Source: Peribacillus sp. ACCC06369
Lineage (GTDB): Bacteria; Bacillota; Bacilli; Bacillales; DSM-1321
Direction of reading: 5' to 3'
Length of the DNA stretch: 64,000 bases
NCBI RefSeq assembly: GCF_030348945.1
Contig: NZ_JAUCEN010000002.1
Coordinates: 4,278,001-4,342,000 of the forward strand
The notes below the pieces were generated by a model. The model had not been told where the DNA came from, made no database searches, and saw only the letters and a program-made list of their open reading frames with translations. The translations under genes were made by a program, and so were the position numbers. This document shows, piece after piece, positions 33,772 through 42,563 of the stretch (the stretch's first letter is position 1; each line of letters opens with the position of its first letter).

Positions 33772-33785
33772 TGAAAGCGTTAACA
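33772..33785 (+). promoter_or_regulatory. cre site (CcpA) downstream of the gltP promoter
   Basis: TGAAAGCGTTAACA matches the catabolite-responsive element consensus TGWAANCGNTNWCA at every defined position. It lies about 5-20 bases after the inferred start of transcription, where CcpA would repress. Confidence 0.85.
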
Positions 33786-33814
33786 ATAATGCAACTATCA
33801 TAGGAGGAATTTAA

Positions 33815-35086
33815 ATGAAAAAGTTTGGCTTAGCTACTCAAATTTTTGTTGCACTTGTACTAGGTATCGTTGTCGGTGCTTTATTCCATGGTAATGAAAC
33901 AGCCATGGCCATTATGGTACCTATCGGTGATATTTTCATTCATTTAATTAAAATGATTGTCATCCCGATTGTCATGGCTGCATTAGTAGTCTCCATTGCG
34001 GGAGTCGGCGATATTAAAAAACTAGGAAAATTAGGCGGGAAGACTCTTCTATATTTTGAGATTGTCACCACAATTGCCATTGTCATTGGATTACTGGCGG
34101 CAAACTTGTTCCATCCGGGGGCTGGTTTAGATACAAGCAATCTTGAAAAAAGCGATATTTCAAAATATGAAGAAACAACAAAGACGGCTGGAAGCAGTGG
34201 CTTTGGAGAAACAATTTCTCATATTGTTCCTCAAAATGTATTTGAATCAATGGCTCAAGCGGATTTATTACCGATTATCTTCTTTTCTGTTTTATTCGGC
34301 TTAGGTGTGGCTGCGATAGGCGAAAAAGGAAAGCCTATTCTAGGATTCTTTGAAGGTGTGTTGGAAGTAATGTTTTGGGTGACGAATCTAGTCATGAAAT
34401 TTGCCCCCTTTGGCGTATTTGCACTCATTGGTGTAACCGTTGCTAAATTTGGCATCGCAACTTTAATTCCTTTAGGGAACCTAGTCGTTGCCGTTTATGT
34501 GACGATGGTATTCTTCGTGTTCGTCATTCTTGGAATTATCGCGAAAATGTCTGGGACAAGCATTTTCGTTATCCTGAAAGTATTAAAGGATGAACTGATT
34601 TTGGCCTTTACAACAGCAAGTTCAGAGTCGGTATTACCAAGGCTTATGGACAAAATGGAGAAGTTTGGCTGCCCGAAGTCCATTACTTCTTTTGTTATTC
34701 CAACAGGCTATACGTTTAATCTAGACGGCTCATCGATATATCAGGCACTTGCTTCACTCTTCGTGGCACAAATGTATGGTATTGATCTATCCATTACACA
34801 ACAGATTACGTTGTTACTAGTACTGATGTTAACGTCAAAAGGAATGGCTGGCGTTCCGGGTGCGTCATTCGTTGTTGTTTTAACAACACTTGGTTCTATG
34901 GGACTGCCGGTGGAAGGTGTTGCGTTCATTGCCGGTATCGACCGAATTTTGGATATGGGAAGATCAGCGGTTAATGTCGTGGGGAACTCATTGGCGGCGA
35001 TTGTCATGTCGAAGTGGGAAGGCGAATTTGACCAGGAAAAAGCAGACCATTACGTTGATTCTATTAAACAATCAGACGTAGCATAA
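33815..35086 (+). CDS. gltP: Glutamate/aspartate:cation symporter (DAACS family)
   Basis: 423 aa with AGGAGGA seven bases upstream. DAACS signatures are present: FTTASSESVLPRLM (the serine-rich reentrant loop) and PTGYTFNLDGSSIYQ (the NMDGT-like cation site, here NLDGS as in B. subtilis GltP). About eight membrane segments plus two hairpins. It imports glutamate, aspartate or C4-dicarboxylates. aspA follows after 20 bp in the same operon, which favours aspartate/glutamate as substrate. Confidence 0.9.
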   Translation: MKKFGLATQIFVALVLGIVVGALFHGNETAMAIMVPIGDIFIHLIKMIVIPIVMAALVVSIAGVGDIKKLGKLGGKTLLYFEIVTTIAIVIGLLAANLFHPGAGLDTSNLEKSDISKYEETTKTAGSSGFGETISHIVPQNVFESMAQADLLPIIFFSVLFGLGVAAIGEKGKPILGFFEGVLEVMFWVTNLVMKFAPFGVFALIGVTVAKFGIATLIPLGNLVVAVYVTMVFFVFVILGIIAKMSGTSIFVILKVLKDELILAFTTASSESVLPRLMDKMEKFGCPKSITSFVIPTGYTFNLDGSSIYQALASLFVAQMYGIDLSITQQITLLLVLMLTSKGMAGVPGASFVVVLTTLGSMGLPVEGVAFIAGIDRILDMGRSAVNVVGNSLAAIVMSKWEGEFDQEKADHYVDSIKQSDVA

Positions 35087-35106
35087 ACTATAAAGGGGGA
35101 AACACG

Positions 35107-36543
35107 ATGTCAACAGTCCAAATAAATCATAACGTACGTATTGAGAAAGATTTCTTAGGATCAAAACAAGTACCAGTGCATGCATACTATGGTATCCAAA
35201 CATTGCGTGCAGTCGAAAACTTTCCGATTACAGGCTATCGCATTCATGAAGAATTGATTAAAGCATTGGCTATCGTGAAAAAAGCAGCGGCTTTAGCAAA
35301 TATGGATACTAAACGTTTGTACGATGGTCTTGGTAAGATGATCATTCAGGCAGCAGACGAAGTAATCGAAGGCAAATGGCATGATCATTTTATCGTGGAC
35401 CCCATCCAGGGCGGTGCAGGTACATCCATGAATATGAACGCAAACGAAGTCATTGGTAACCGTGCACTCGAATTGCTTGGAAAAGAGAAAGGGGACTATG
35501 TTCAATTAAGTCCTAATAGCCATGTGAACATGTCACAATCAACAAACGATGTGTTCCCGAGCTCGATTCATATCGCCACTCTTATTTCACTAGAAAAATT
35601 GTTGAATACGATGGAATATATGCTTACTATCTTCAGGAAAAAGGCCCAACAATTTGACCATGTGATTAAAATGGGACGGACACATCTTCAAGATGCAGTG
35701 CCCATCCGTCTTGGTCAAGAGTTTGAAGCATATAGCCGTGTAATAGAGCGGGATATTAAACGCATTCAACAATCACGCCAGCATTTATATGAGATAAATA
35801 TGGGCGCAACGGCTGTGGGAACAGGATTAAATGCAGACCCTCGCTACATCGAAAGTGTGGTTGAACATTTGGCGGATATTAGCGGGCTTCCGCTTGTCGG
35901 GGCCGAGCATCTTGTTGATGCGACACAAAATACAGATGCTTATACAGAAGTCTCTGCTGCATTGAAAATATGTATGATGAATATGTCCAAAATTGCGAAC
36001 GACCTACGTTTAATGGCCTCAGGTCCCCGTGCGGGCCTTGCGGAAATTAACTTGCCGGCTCGTCAGCCAGGTTCATCCATCATGCCGGGAAAAGTCAATC
36101 CGGTCATGCCTGAAATGATCAATCAAGTAGCGTTCCAGGTTATTGGCAATGACCATACCATTTGCCTGGCATCTGAAGCGGGTCAGCTTGAACTGAACGT
36201 GATGGAACCTGTGCTTGTGTTCAATTTGCTTCAATCCATCAGCATTATGAACAATGCATTCCGTGCCTTTACAGACTACTGTCTGGTGGATATTGAAGCA
36301 AACGAAGACCGTCTAAAAGAGAATGTGGAAAAAAGCGTAGGGATTATCACGGCTGTTAATCCGCATATTGGATACGAAGTGGCAGCCCGTATCGCACGGG
36401 AAGCCATTTTAAAGGGAAAATCAGTACGTGAACTATGCCTCCAGTATGATGTGTTAACAGAGGAAGAGCTTGATCTTATTTTAAATCCTTACGAGATGAC
36501 AAACCCAGGTATTTCCGGGGCTGAGCTGTTCGACAGATCGTAA
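35107..36543 (+). CDS. aspA: Aspartate ammonia-lyase
   Basis: 478 aa, normal length for aspartase. It has the fumarase/aspartase signature GSSIMPGKVNP (about 318-328), the GRTHLQDAVP segment and QSTNDVFPSS. It converts aspartate to fumarate and ammonia in the cytoplasm, feeding the TCA cycle. Co-transcribed with gltP, so uptake and breakdown are linked and share two-component and CcpA control. Confidence 0.93.
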   Translation: MSTVQINHNVRIEKDFLGSKQVPVHAYYGIQTLRAVENFPITGYRIHEELIKALAIVKKAAALANMDTKRLYDGLGKMIIQAADEVIEGKWHDHFIVDPIQGGAGTSMNMNANEVIGNRALELLGKEKGDYVQLSPNSHVNMSQSTNDVFPSSIHIATLISLEKLLNTMEYMLTIFRKKAQQFDHVIKMGRTHLQDAVPIRLGQEFEAYSRVIERDIKRIQQSRQHLYEINMGATAVGTGLNADPRYIESVVEHLADISGLPLVGAEHLVDATQNTDAYTEVSAALKICMMNMSKIANDLRLMASGPRAGLAEINLPARQPGSSIMPGKVNPVMPEMINQVAFQVIGNDHTICLASEAGQLELNVMEPVLVFNLLQSISIMNNAFRAFTDYCLVDIEANEDRLKENVEKSVGIITAVNPHIGYEVAARIAREAILKGKSVRELCLQYDVLTEEELDLILNPYEMTNPGISGAELFDRS

Positions 36544-36641
36544 TTTCCGATTTTGATGAATGGCAGTTGCGGTTGATGAATAACTCCAGTTGTTTTGAAA
36601 TCCAATGAGGATTTCTGAAAACAGTAAATCCGAACTCCCTG

Positions 36642-36672
36642 AAGCCCTCTTTTATAGAGAGGGCTTTTTTTG
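36642..36672 (+). terminator. Terminator of gltP-aspA
   Basis: AAGCCCTCT/AGAGGGCTT stem, 7-nt loop, then T7. Confidence 0.9.
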
Positions 36673-36716
36673 CTTTGCAGGATGAGTAAAAATACTGGAT
36701 AATCCGGAATTGAAAA

Positions 36717-36746
36717 ACTGGATAGCCCCATAAAGGACTATCCAGC
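36717..36746 (-). terminator. Terminator of the hydroxyacid dehydrogenase gene
   Basis: CTGGATAG/CTATCCAG stem with a 12-nt loop; on the minus strand it is followed by TTTTTC. Confidence 0.75.
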
Positions 36747-36765
36747 GTAATTCATTCCTTATAAA

Positions 36766-37746
36766 TTACTTTACCTTTACACCAGCTTTAATTAAGGTAG
36801 GCGGAGTTTCCCCCTGTAATCCGGCAACAAGGTTGGTTGCGGCCAGCATCGCCATTTTCAAGCGGGTTTCATATGTTGCGGAACCGATATGAGGCAAAGT
36901 GACAACATTCTTCATGGAAAGCAATGGGTTGTCTTCCTTGACGGGCTCTTGTACAAAGACATCCAGTCCTGCCGCGTGAATTTCACCGGTTGTTAGCGCA
37001 TGGATCAAGGCTTCTTCATCCACTGTTTTCCCTCTTGAACAATTGATGAAGATGGCGGACTCCTTCATGAGTTTGAATTCTTTTTCCCCCATCATATTTT
37101 CGGTTTGGGGAGTGAGCGGTGTCATTAAGCAGACGAAATCAGACTGCTTTAACAGATCTTCCATTGAACAGTATGTAGCCCCATACTTTTGTTCCGCTTC
37201 CTCATTTCTGGATCTGTTGTGATATAAAATGTTCATGCCAAACCCAAAATGAGCCCTCTTTGAAACGGCAGATCCTATTCCTCCCATTCCGATGATTCCT
37301 AATACTTTATGATGGACATCCACCCCAAACCATTTTTCCCCGATATTCGATGTCCATTGCCCTGACTTCACCAATTGATCCAACTCTGGCATTCTTCTCG
37401 CTGTGGATAACATCAAGCCCATAATCGTATCGGCGACTGTCTCATTTAATACCTCAGGAGTATTCGTAGCCATAATTCCCCGATTGGACAGCTCTGTTAC
37501 ATCCAGATTGTCGTAACCAACCGACGAATTACAGACGATTTTTAATTGCGGTGCCTGATCCAGTAAACTTTTATCCACTTTTAATCCTGAACCTAATATC
37601 CCTTGTGCTGTCTTCAACTCTTGAAGGAATTCAGGATGATTTTGTGAGTCAAGACCCTCAAAATATACGACATCACATGTCTTTTGAATATAATCCAACA
37701 CTTCTTGATCCACTTTCTTATAAATGATTACTCTCGGTTTCATCAT
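36766..37746 (-). CDS. D-2-hydroxyacid dehydrogenase (glyoxylate/hydroxypyruvate reductase-like)
   Basis: 326 aa. NAD-binding GMGGIGSAVSKRA (about 153-165), catalytic Arg in INCSRGKTVDEEAL, Glu in GLDVFVQEP and His in LPHIGSAT (the R-E-H triad). The pattern is that of GyaR/YvcT-type glyoxylate, hydroxypyruvate or 2-ketogluconate reductases. Starts MMK with GTGAGGGA upstream. It lies 76 bp downstream of the Nramp-like transporter gene on the same strand, so a hydroxy- or keto-acid link is possible. Confidence 0.88.
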   Translation of the reverse strand: MMKPRVIIYKKVDQEVLDYIQKTCDVVYFEGLDSQNHPEFLQELKTAQGILGSGLKVDKSLLDQAPQLKIVCNSSVGYDNLDVTELSNRGIMATNTPEVLNETVADTIMGLMLSTARRMPELDQLVKSGQWTSNIGEKWFGVDVHHKVLGIIGMGGIGSAVSKRAHFGFGMNILYHNRSRNEEAEQKYGATYCSMEDLLKQSDFVCLMTPLTPQTENMMGEKEFKLMKESAIFINCSRGKTVDEEALIHALTTGEIHAAGLDVFVQEPVKEDNPLLSMKNVVTLPHIGSATYETRLKMAMLAATNLVAGLQGETPPTLIKAGVKVK

Positions 37747-37822
37747 TGATCCCTCACTTCGAATAAAGTTTGATGTTCATTACCCAAGCAGACAAATCCC
37801 CTAACTATAATCTACCATTATT

Positions 37823-39151
37823 TCAAATAAAGGTAAGAGCCAATTGGACTGCTGACCAGACCGCTAAAACGGAGGCTAGGGTCAGAACAATATTTTCGAA
37901 CCAATTATTTTTATATTTACCCATCAAGTTTTTTCGATTTGATAGTACAAGCATTCCTATTGCGATAATAGGGAAACCGATTATGTTTATTGCATTTACA
38001 CCAATTGTCAATGCAATAAAACCAGGCATGCCAGGAATGGACCAAATGATTGGAGTAACTAATACAAAAATCGTAATCCATTTATACATTGGATCTTTTT
38101 CATATTTCCCATTGTACTTTTCGCGTCGGTCCTTATTAATTACGTAAAAGGCGTCTACAATCAATCTTGGAAAACCAGTTGACTTCCCTACTATACTCGC
38201 AAACAATACGCCAAATACACCAAGATAAAAAATGTACCAGCCAAATTGCCCTAACGACATTTGTAATGCCATTGCCAAATCATCAATCGTTTCCACATGA
38301 ATTCCATTTGGTTTTAAAATTTCTGCACCTACAACCCAAATGGCCAAATTGATCACAATGCAAACTCCGATGGCAAACAGTAAATCATTTCTTTGAACCT
38401 TGACGTGACTCGGTTTCGTCCAACCCTTTTCTCTCATGAAATATGGATGAACAAAGTTCGAAATGGATCCTGCCACTGCACCTATAATTGAAATCGCCAC
38501 CAATAATGCTCCATGAACGCCAGTATCACTTGGAATGCTAAAACCGACCGTCCCTTTAATGATTTGCCCCACATCCGGTGTTGCTGAAATGGCCAGGTAC
38601 AAGAAGGCAATCGTCAATAATGCCAAAAGAACTTTCATTACACTTTCAATTCTATTATAAATATTTCTGCCAATAAGCATGAAAACTAATGCTACAACTA
38701 CCATTGAAGCCAAGAATGGCTGATTAACATGGAACAGGGTCGATAATACCTCTCCCGCACCCTTAATCATATATGCATTAAAAAGATGACCCATTATTAA
38801 TGCATAACCAAACATAAAGTAACCGAAAAATGGATGAATACGTCCATATCCTTCAAGAATGGTTAACCCCTCTGTGTTACAAAGCTGGAACCGAGCAATG
38901 ATATTAACGATAAGAAAACGAAGGATTAATGATAAAGCTAAAATCCACATTAAACTATATCCATAATCTGCCCCGGCAACAGAAGAAGTCACCAGATCAC
39001 CAGCTCCAAGCCACGTTAATACGGCAAGTATTCCTGGACCATAAGCTGTTTTAAACTTCGTGAAAAAATTTTGTTTCCTACTTTCGAACTCAGGAGCCAT
39101 TACAGTAGATTCAGCAAGATTAGATTGATTTTTCAAGTTTTTCAACTCCAT
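37823..39151 (-). CDS. Nramp-related transporter lacking the canonical metal site
   Basis: 442 aa, 11 membrane segments, overall Nramp fold (GPGILAVLTWLGAGDLVTSS in TM1). Canonical Mn/Fe Nramps have DPGN in TM1 and MPH in TM6; here these positions read GAGD and FVHP, so the metal ligands are not conserved. Related divergent Nramps in Bacillus include YcsG. A cre-like site sits just before the start codon, unusual for a metal transporter. The substrate could be Mg or an organic compound; undecided. The ATG lacks a good ribosome binding site. Confidence 0.8.
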   Translation of the reverse strand: MELKNLKNQSNLAESTVMAPEFESRKQNFFTKFKTAYGPGILAVLTWLGAGDLVTSSVAGADYGYSLMWILALSLILRFLIVNIIARFQLCNTEGLTILEGYGRIHPFFGYFMFGYALIMGHLFNAYMIKGAGEVLSTLFHVNQPFLASMVVVALVFMLIGRNIYNRIESVMKVLLALLTIAFLYLAISATPDVGQIIKGTVGFSIPSDTGVHGALLVAISIIGAVAGSISNFVHPYFMREKGWTKPSHVKVQRNDLLFAIGVCIVINLAIWVVGAEILKPNGIHVETIDDLAMALQMSLGQFGWYIFYLGVFGVLFASIVGKSTGFPRLIVDAFYVINKDRREKYNGKYEKDPMYKWITIFVLVTPIIWSIPGMPGFIALTIGVNAINIIGFPIIAIGMLVLSNRKNLMGKYKNNWFENIVLTLASVLAVWSAVQLALTFI

Positions 39152-39162
39152 CCCAAAGAGTA

Positions 39163-39176
39163 TGTATTCGCTTTCA
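39163..39176 (-). promoter_or_regulatory. cre-like site before the Nramp-like gene
   Basis: On the minus strand TGAAAGCGAATACA fits the looser cre consensus (WTGNAANCGNWNNCW) and lies 12 bases upstream of the start codon, within the transcript. Confidence 0.5.
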
Positions 39177-39373
39177 TTTCCCTGAGTAAAAAATAAATGG
39201 CTTACTCAAGACATACAGATATTGAAAATATGACAAAACTTTCTGAAAATATGATTCCGGAATTGACATAGAGTTTACACTCAGGATGTTGTCATGCTTC
39301 ATGTTGAAGTGAATCAGCTCCTTAAAAAAGCTCCCCTTCCATTTAATTGAATGTTTCGACTATTACAAACGCA

Positions 39374-39402
39374 ATTGTAAGACAAATTAAAATGTAAGTC
39401 AA
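39374..39402 (-). promoter_or_regulatory. Sigma-A promoter of the Nramp-like gene
   Basis: TTGACT (39397-39402) and TACAAT (39374-39379) with a 17-bp spacer. It implies a leader of about 215 nt, in which no known riboswitch was recognised. Confidence 0.75.
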
Positions 39403-39861
39403 TAATAAATTTTAGAATATTCTTTAAAATAAAACCATAAAAAGCCTCATGACCTTTCTAATTAGTTGATAAATCAGGACGCTATCTTTCAGACTGGCAG
39501 CCTCAAAAATTCTCGAATATTCTTTTCTCCAATCCATACATTCTCTTAGAAACAAATTACTTTTTTAGAAAGTAAAAAAGCCTGACTCCCAATATTTAAT
39601 GGAGTCAGACTTTTTACGTTTTACATTCTCTTAAACAAGCAAATCTTTCTTTGTAAAAATGGAAAATTTATAAAACGACGTTATCACAAAATAACAAATA
39701 ACAGTACCTAGAGTGAGATGTTTGACGTGAATTTTATTACATTGGATTGTTGTCACTTTTCCAATCAATAATAACAAGGAGCATGATTTCAAATGAAATC
39801 ATGCTCCTTTAAGTTGTTTCTCATGGCTAATTCAGGTGGTCTACCTTTACATTTTCCTTGG
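39403..39861. other. Intergenic region with two hairpins
   Basis: No gene seen. A hairpin at 39572-39616 (AAAAAG.CTGACTCC paired with GGAGTCAG.CTTTTT) and a perfect 14-bp hairpin at 39777-39808 (AGGAGCATGATTTC with its complement). The second lies 54 bp after the comK stop and probably ends comK transcription. Confidence 0.7.
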
Positions 39862-40422
39862 CTAGATTTCCTTCCCTTTCACCCTGTAATGGACCTCACC
39901 AGGTTCTTTGCAAAAGGTGATTCCGCTTCCCGGCTCGTAATAAAAGGTTTTTTTGCCTAAAGAGCGTCCATGGAAGGTGGTATGCAGATAGGATGCTTGG
40001 TCCCTTTTGAAGGCGAGCTGATTTTTGCTTAAGGATACAGGAAGGCAATGTCCATAGTTTGTGTGGACCATTGTTTCTTTTTCGTTCATTTCCTCTAAAT
40101 CACGAATGTGGATGTAGGAAAACCAGACCCCTCCTCTTTTCCGGAAAGAGCGGGAGGAGAACCAGACCATTCCAAGCTGGGCGTTTATACAGACGGGCAG
40201 CCTGTATTTTCCGCCAAGCACGGATTTTGCTGCTGCAAGCCCGCCGTCAAGGTCCAATCCAAAGTGGTTTAGCGTGTTATTCAGGATTTCCTGGCGCGGT
40301 TGTGCAACATGGAATGTGTTTTCTCCTTCCACTACCATGGTCATCTCGGCACCATTCGAATCGTAACGCTCCATCATTCCCACCGTTTCCATATTCATTA
40401 AATAATTTTTTCGGATCATCAT
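39862..40422 (-). CDS. comK: ComK-family competence transcription factor
   Basis: 186 aa. ATG 40422 is chosen because GGGGGAG lies eight bases upstream; a GTG three codons earlier touches that site. ComK features are visible: the central WFSSRSFRKRGGVWFSYIHIRDL block (matching FPT.SS...CGWIS.VHV in B. subtilis ComK), VSLSKNQLAFKRDQASYL and a tyrosine-rich end. ComK activates the DNA-uptake genes. Divergence from B. subtilis is large, as usual outside that species. A structured region lies directly upstream. Confidence 0.82.
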   Translation of the reverse strand: MMIRKNYLMNMETVGMMERYDSNGAEMTMVVEGENTFHVAQPRQEILNNTLNHFGLDLDGGLAAAKSVLGGKYRLPVCINAQLGMVWFSSRSFRKRGGVWFSYIHIRDLEEMNEKETMVHTNYGHCLPVSLSKNQLAFKRDQASYLHTTFHGRSLGKKTFYYEPGSGITFCKEPGEVHYRVKGKEI

Positions 40423-40456
40423 TCCATTCACTCCCCCATTTACTATTCACTTTCTT

Positions 40457-40541
40457 GGAGTATACTGGATATAGAGGCAGGTATACTCCTGCTCGCAAGC
40501 CCTTAGGTGATTGTCTTCCCGGACGTACTCACCTAGGGGTT
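40457..40541. promoter_or_regulatory. Two-hairpin element upstream of comK
   Basis: Hairpin 1 pairs GGAGTATAC (40457-40465) with GTATACTCC (40481-40489). Hairpin 2 pairs CCCTTAGGTGA (about 40500) with TCACCTAGGGG, followed on the plus strand by TTTTTATTT. On the plus strand it looks like a small structured RNA ending in a terminator, antisense to the comK leader; on the minus strand it is a comK 5' UTR structure. A TATAAT at 40613-40618 (minus) would give a comK leader of about 185 nt. Confidence 0.55.
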
Positions 40542-40872
40542 TTTATTTCTGGCTATCGTCACTTTCATTTCATGAGATGTCATTCACTTCACCTCTATGC
40601 GACCATTATCCTATTATATGCATTTTTTGTAAAATCGCTCTGATTTTACCTCTAGCAAAATTCGTTCCCTTTTTGTGATTCCATTACCTGTTTGATAGCT
40701 AACTCTTTACAATTTGCCATCAAACGGCCATACTTTCCAATTTCCTTTTCAAGCTTTCTGCTCTAGATCGATCTTTCCTTGTTAATCTGTGTCCATTTAG
40801 AGAACTAACTGCCAAAATCCATACAAAAAGTGAAATAAAATGACATTTTTGTGAAGTTTTAAAACCACGTAA

Positions 40873-40905
40873 AAAAAGGTCTATCTGAGTAGATAGACCT
40901 TCTTT
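40873..40905 (-). terminator. Terminator of the protealysin-emfourin operon
   Basis: AAGGTCTATCT pairs with AGATAGACCTT around 4 nt and is followed by T7 on the minus strand. Confidence 0.85.
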
Positions 40906-40918
40906 CATTACCTTCATT

Positions 40919-41236
40919 TCATTCTGCCATCTTTATTTCAATGGCCAAATTACGTAAGTAATCCAACAAGGGCCGAACTGCCTCTGGAGCTGTTGTGTCA
41001 GTAAATGAGAAAGACTGTTTCTTCTTTTCATCAGCTATATCCAGCTGGTATGAAAACGAGTCAAACCCTTGAGCTTTAGCTCCGGCCATTTTATTTAGTT
41101 GAGCATTAGGAAGGTCCGCTGTCTTCATTAAGTTCTGTAATTCCTCATTTTTCTCCTTCGGCAATTCATCTGTATCTATCTGAAAATTCAAGTCGAGGTT
41201 GGCCATTCCCCCCATGCAGCTAAATTTGATATGCAT
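40919..41236 (-). CDS. Emfourin-type protealysin inhibitor
   Basis: 105 aa, with AGGAGG upstream. The pattern FSCMGGMANLDLNFQIDTDELP...ELQNLMKTAD..., FSYQLDI and RPLLDYLRNLA corresponds to the emfourin family, slow tight-binding inhibitors of M4 protealysin-like proteases. It is co-transcribed 32 bp after a protealysin-like gene, the known arrangement. No signal peptide, matching the cytoplasmic or non-classical export of protealysins. Confidence 0.88.
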   Translation of the reverse strand: MHIKFSCMGGMANLDLNFQIDTDELPKEKNEELQNLMKTADLPNAQLNKMAGAKAQGFDSFSYQLDIADEKKKQSFSFTDTTAPEAVRPLLDYLRNLAIEIKMAE

Positions 41237-41268
41237 TGTAGATGAAGCCTCCTATTCATCGAATATGA

Positions 41269-42330
41269 CTACTCAGGCAGTCCAACCGCTTTAAAAGCAT
41301 TTTCGATTGTCTCTATGGCTGTTTTGGTAACTTCTCCGCTATCAACAAGTTTTTGTGCTGCCTTGATGACTATTTGTACAAATTGATTGAAGTTTGCCGT
41401 TGCAAATAAATTTTGCATTGCATTGAACCAGATCAAAGCCGCTTTGTCCGTTCCAATCTCCATGGATACTAGATAAAAGGCCTTGTTGGGTATGCCGCTA
41501 TTGATATGGACACCATGATTATCCCGCTCTCCTTTATAGAAGTTCCTCATGTGATCTGGCTGAATATCTTTACCCATCAACTTATTGTCAAATGCAGTAC
41601 CTGGTGCTTTCATCGAACGGAGGGCCTGTCCTTTCAGTGTTGGTCCCATTATATCAGCACCGATTAGCCAATCGGCATCACCAGCTGTTTGCTTTAAATG
41701 AAATTGTTTTATGGCAATTCCAAACACATCCGAAAGATGTTCATTCAAGGCCCCCGACTGACCTTCATACTCCAATCCACTTGTGAACTGCGTAACCCCA
41801 TGTGTCAGTTCGTGTCCGATTACATCGAGTGAATTGGCAAAATTGCTAAAGATGACCCCATCTCCGTCACCAAATACCATTTCATCCCCGTCCCAATAGG
41901 CATTCGTGAATTTATTCCCATAATGAACGTTCAGAATGATATCAAGGCCTTGGTTATCAATTGAATTACGGTGCAAGACATCCTTGAAATAATCACGCAC
42001 AACTCCGCTATAATCGTATGCAGCGTTAACTACCGAGTCTGCACTTGATCGATCTCCTTCTTTCCTAGCCTCATTCTCCCGGAGCTTGGTTCCTCCTTTA
42101 CAATCATAAACATGGCGGGCAGATTCACCATGACGCCCAGATCCTGCATCAGTTAAAGCAACAACCCCGTCAATATCATATTCTTTCAAAATTCTGCGCC
42201 TGCGCATTTGACGGCTTTTCGCTAAACTGATCCGTGCTTCTTCCACTTCATTTTGTGCCAAATTCTCAAGAATATAGTTAGGTACAATGAAACACTGACA
42301 CTTCAATTTGGAACAATCTCTTTTGTGCAT
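41269..42330 (-). CDS. Protealysin-like M4 metalloprotease
   Basis: 353 aa from ATG 42330, eight bases after GGAGGGG; the longer in-frame TTG start at 42480 is unlikely. Instead of a signal peptide and long prodomain it has the short protealysin propeptide (CQCFIVPNYILENLAQ). The zinc site HELTH (about 172-176) and the third ligand Glu in GALNEHLSDVFG are intact, as is the C-terminal HINSGIPNKAFY with the catalytic His. Such proteases act within or leave the cell without Sec. Paired with its emfourin inhibitor. Confidence 0.9.
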   Translation of the reverse strand: MHKRDCSKLKCQCFIVPNYILENLAQNEVEEARISLAKSRQMRRRRILKEYDIDGVVALTDAGSGRHGESARHVYDCKGGTKLRENEARKEGDRSSADSVVNAAYDYSGVVRDYFKDVLHRNSIDNQGLDIILNVHYGNKFTNAYWDGDEMVFGDGDGVIFSNFANSLDVIGHELTHGVTQFTSGLEYEGQSGALNEHLSDVFGIAIKQFHLKQTAGDADWLIGADIMGPTLKGQALRSMKAPGTAFDNKLMGKDIQPDHMRNFYKGERDNHGVHINSGIPNKAFYLVSMEIGTDKAALIWFNAMQNLFATANFNQFVQIVIKAAQKLVDSGEVTKTAIETIENAFKAVGLPE

Positions 42331-42476
42331 ATTTAACACCCCTCCATGATTTTTTTTACGATCTATTACAGTTTCTTTTTTCAAGTGTGCTGCTTCCCTT
42401 AATGTGTTTGTCTTCATCTTCATTAGCAGTTTATCTCTGATCCGTTTACATTGTTGTCTCGCTGCTCTTCCTATCT

Positions 42477-42563
42477 TCAAGACATTCTATAGATTACTTT
42501 CGCCGCACTTACCCCATTTCCCTCCATTCCTTCCAACTCTACCAATCGCAAACTCTTTCTCAT
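42477..42563 (-). CDS. Possible 28-aa upstream ORF of the protealysin gene
   Basis: AAAGGAG is eight bases before an ATG encoding MRKSLRLVELEGMEGNGVSA then AKVIYRMS. Its TGA overlaps a TTG that opens the in-frame extension of the protealysin gene (TTGA). It could be a leader peptide or the remains of a separate small gene. The rest of 42331-42728 shows no other gene. Confidence 0.35.
   Translation of the reverse strand: MRKSLRLVELEGMEGNGVSAAKVIYRMS

Noticed and set aside
39152..39373. Mn-sensing yybP-ykoY riboswitch before the Nramp-like gene
   Set aside because: A GGGGAG stretch is present, but the second conserved loop and paired arms could not be found.
40059..40643. Plus-strand frame of 194 codons
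   Set aside because: Antisense to comK and its upstream region; cysteine/arginine-rich composition typical of a shadow frame.
40720..40917. Minus-strand frame of 65 codons
   Set aside because: Its start lies next to the terminator hairpin of the emfourin gene and it has no independent ribosome binding site.
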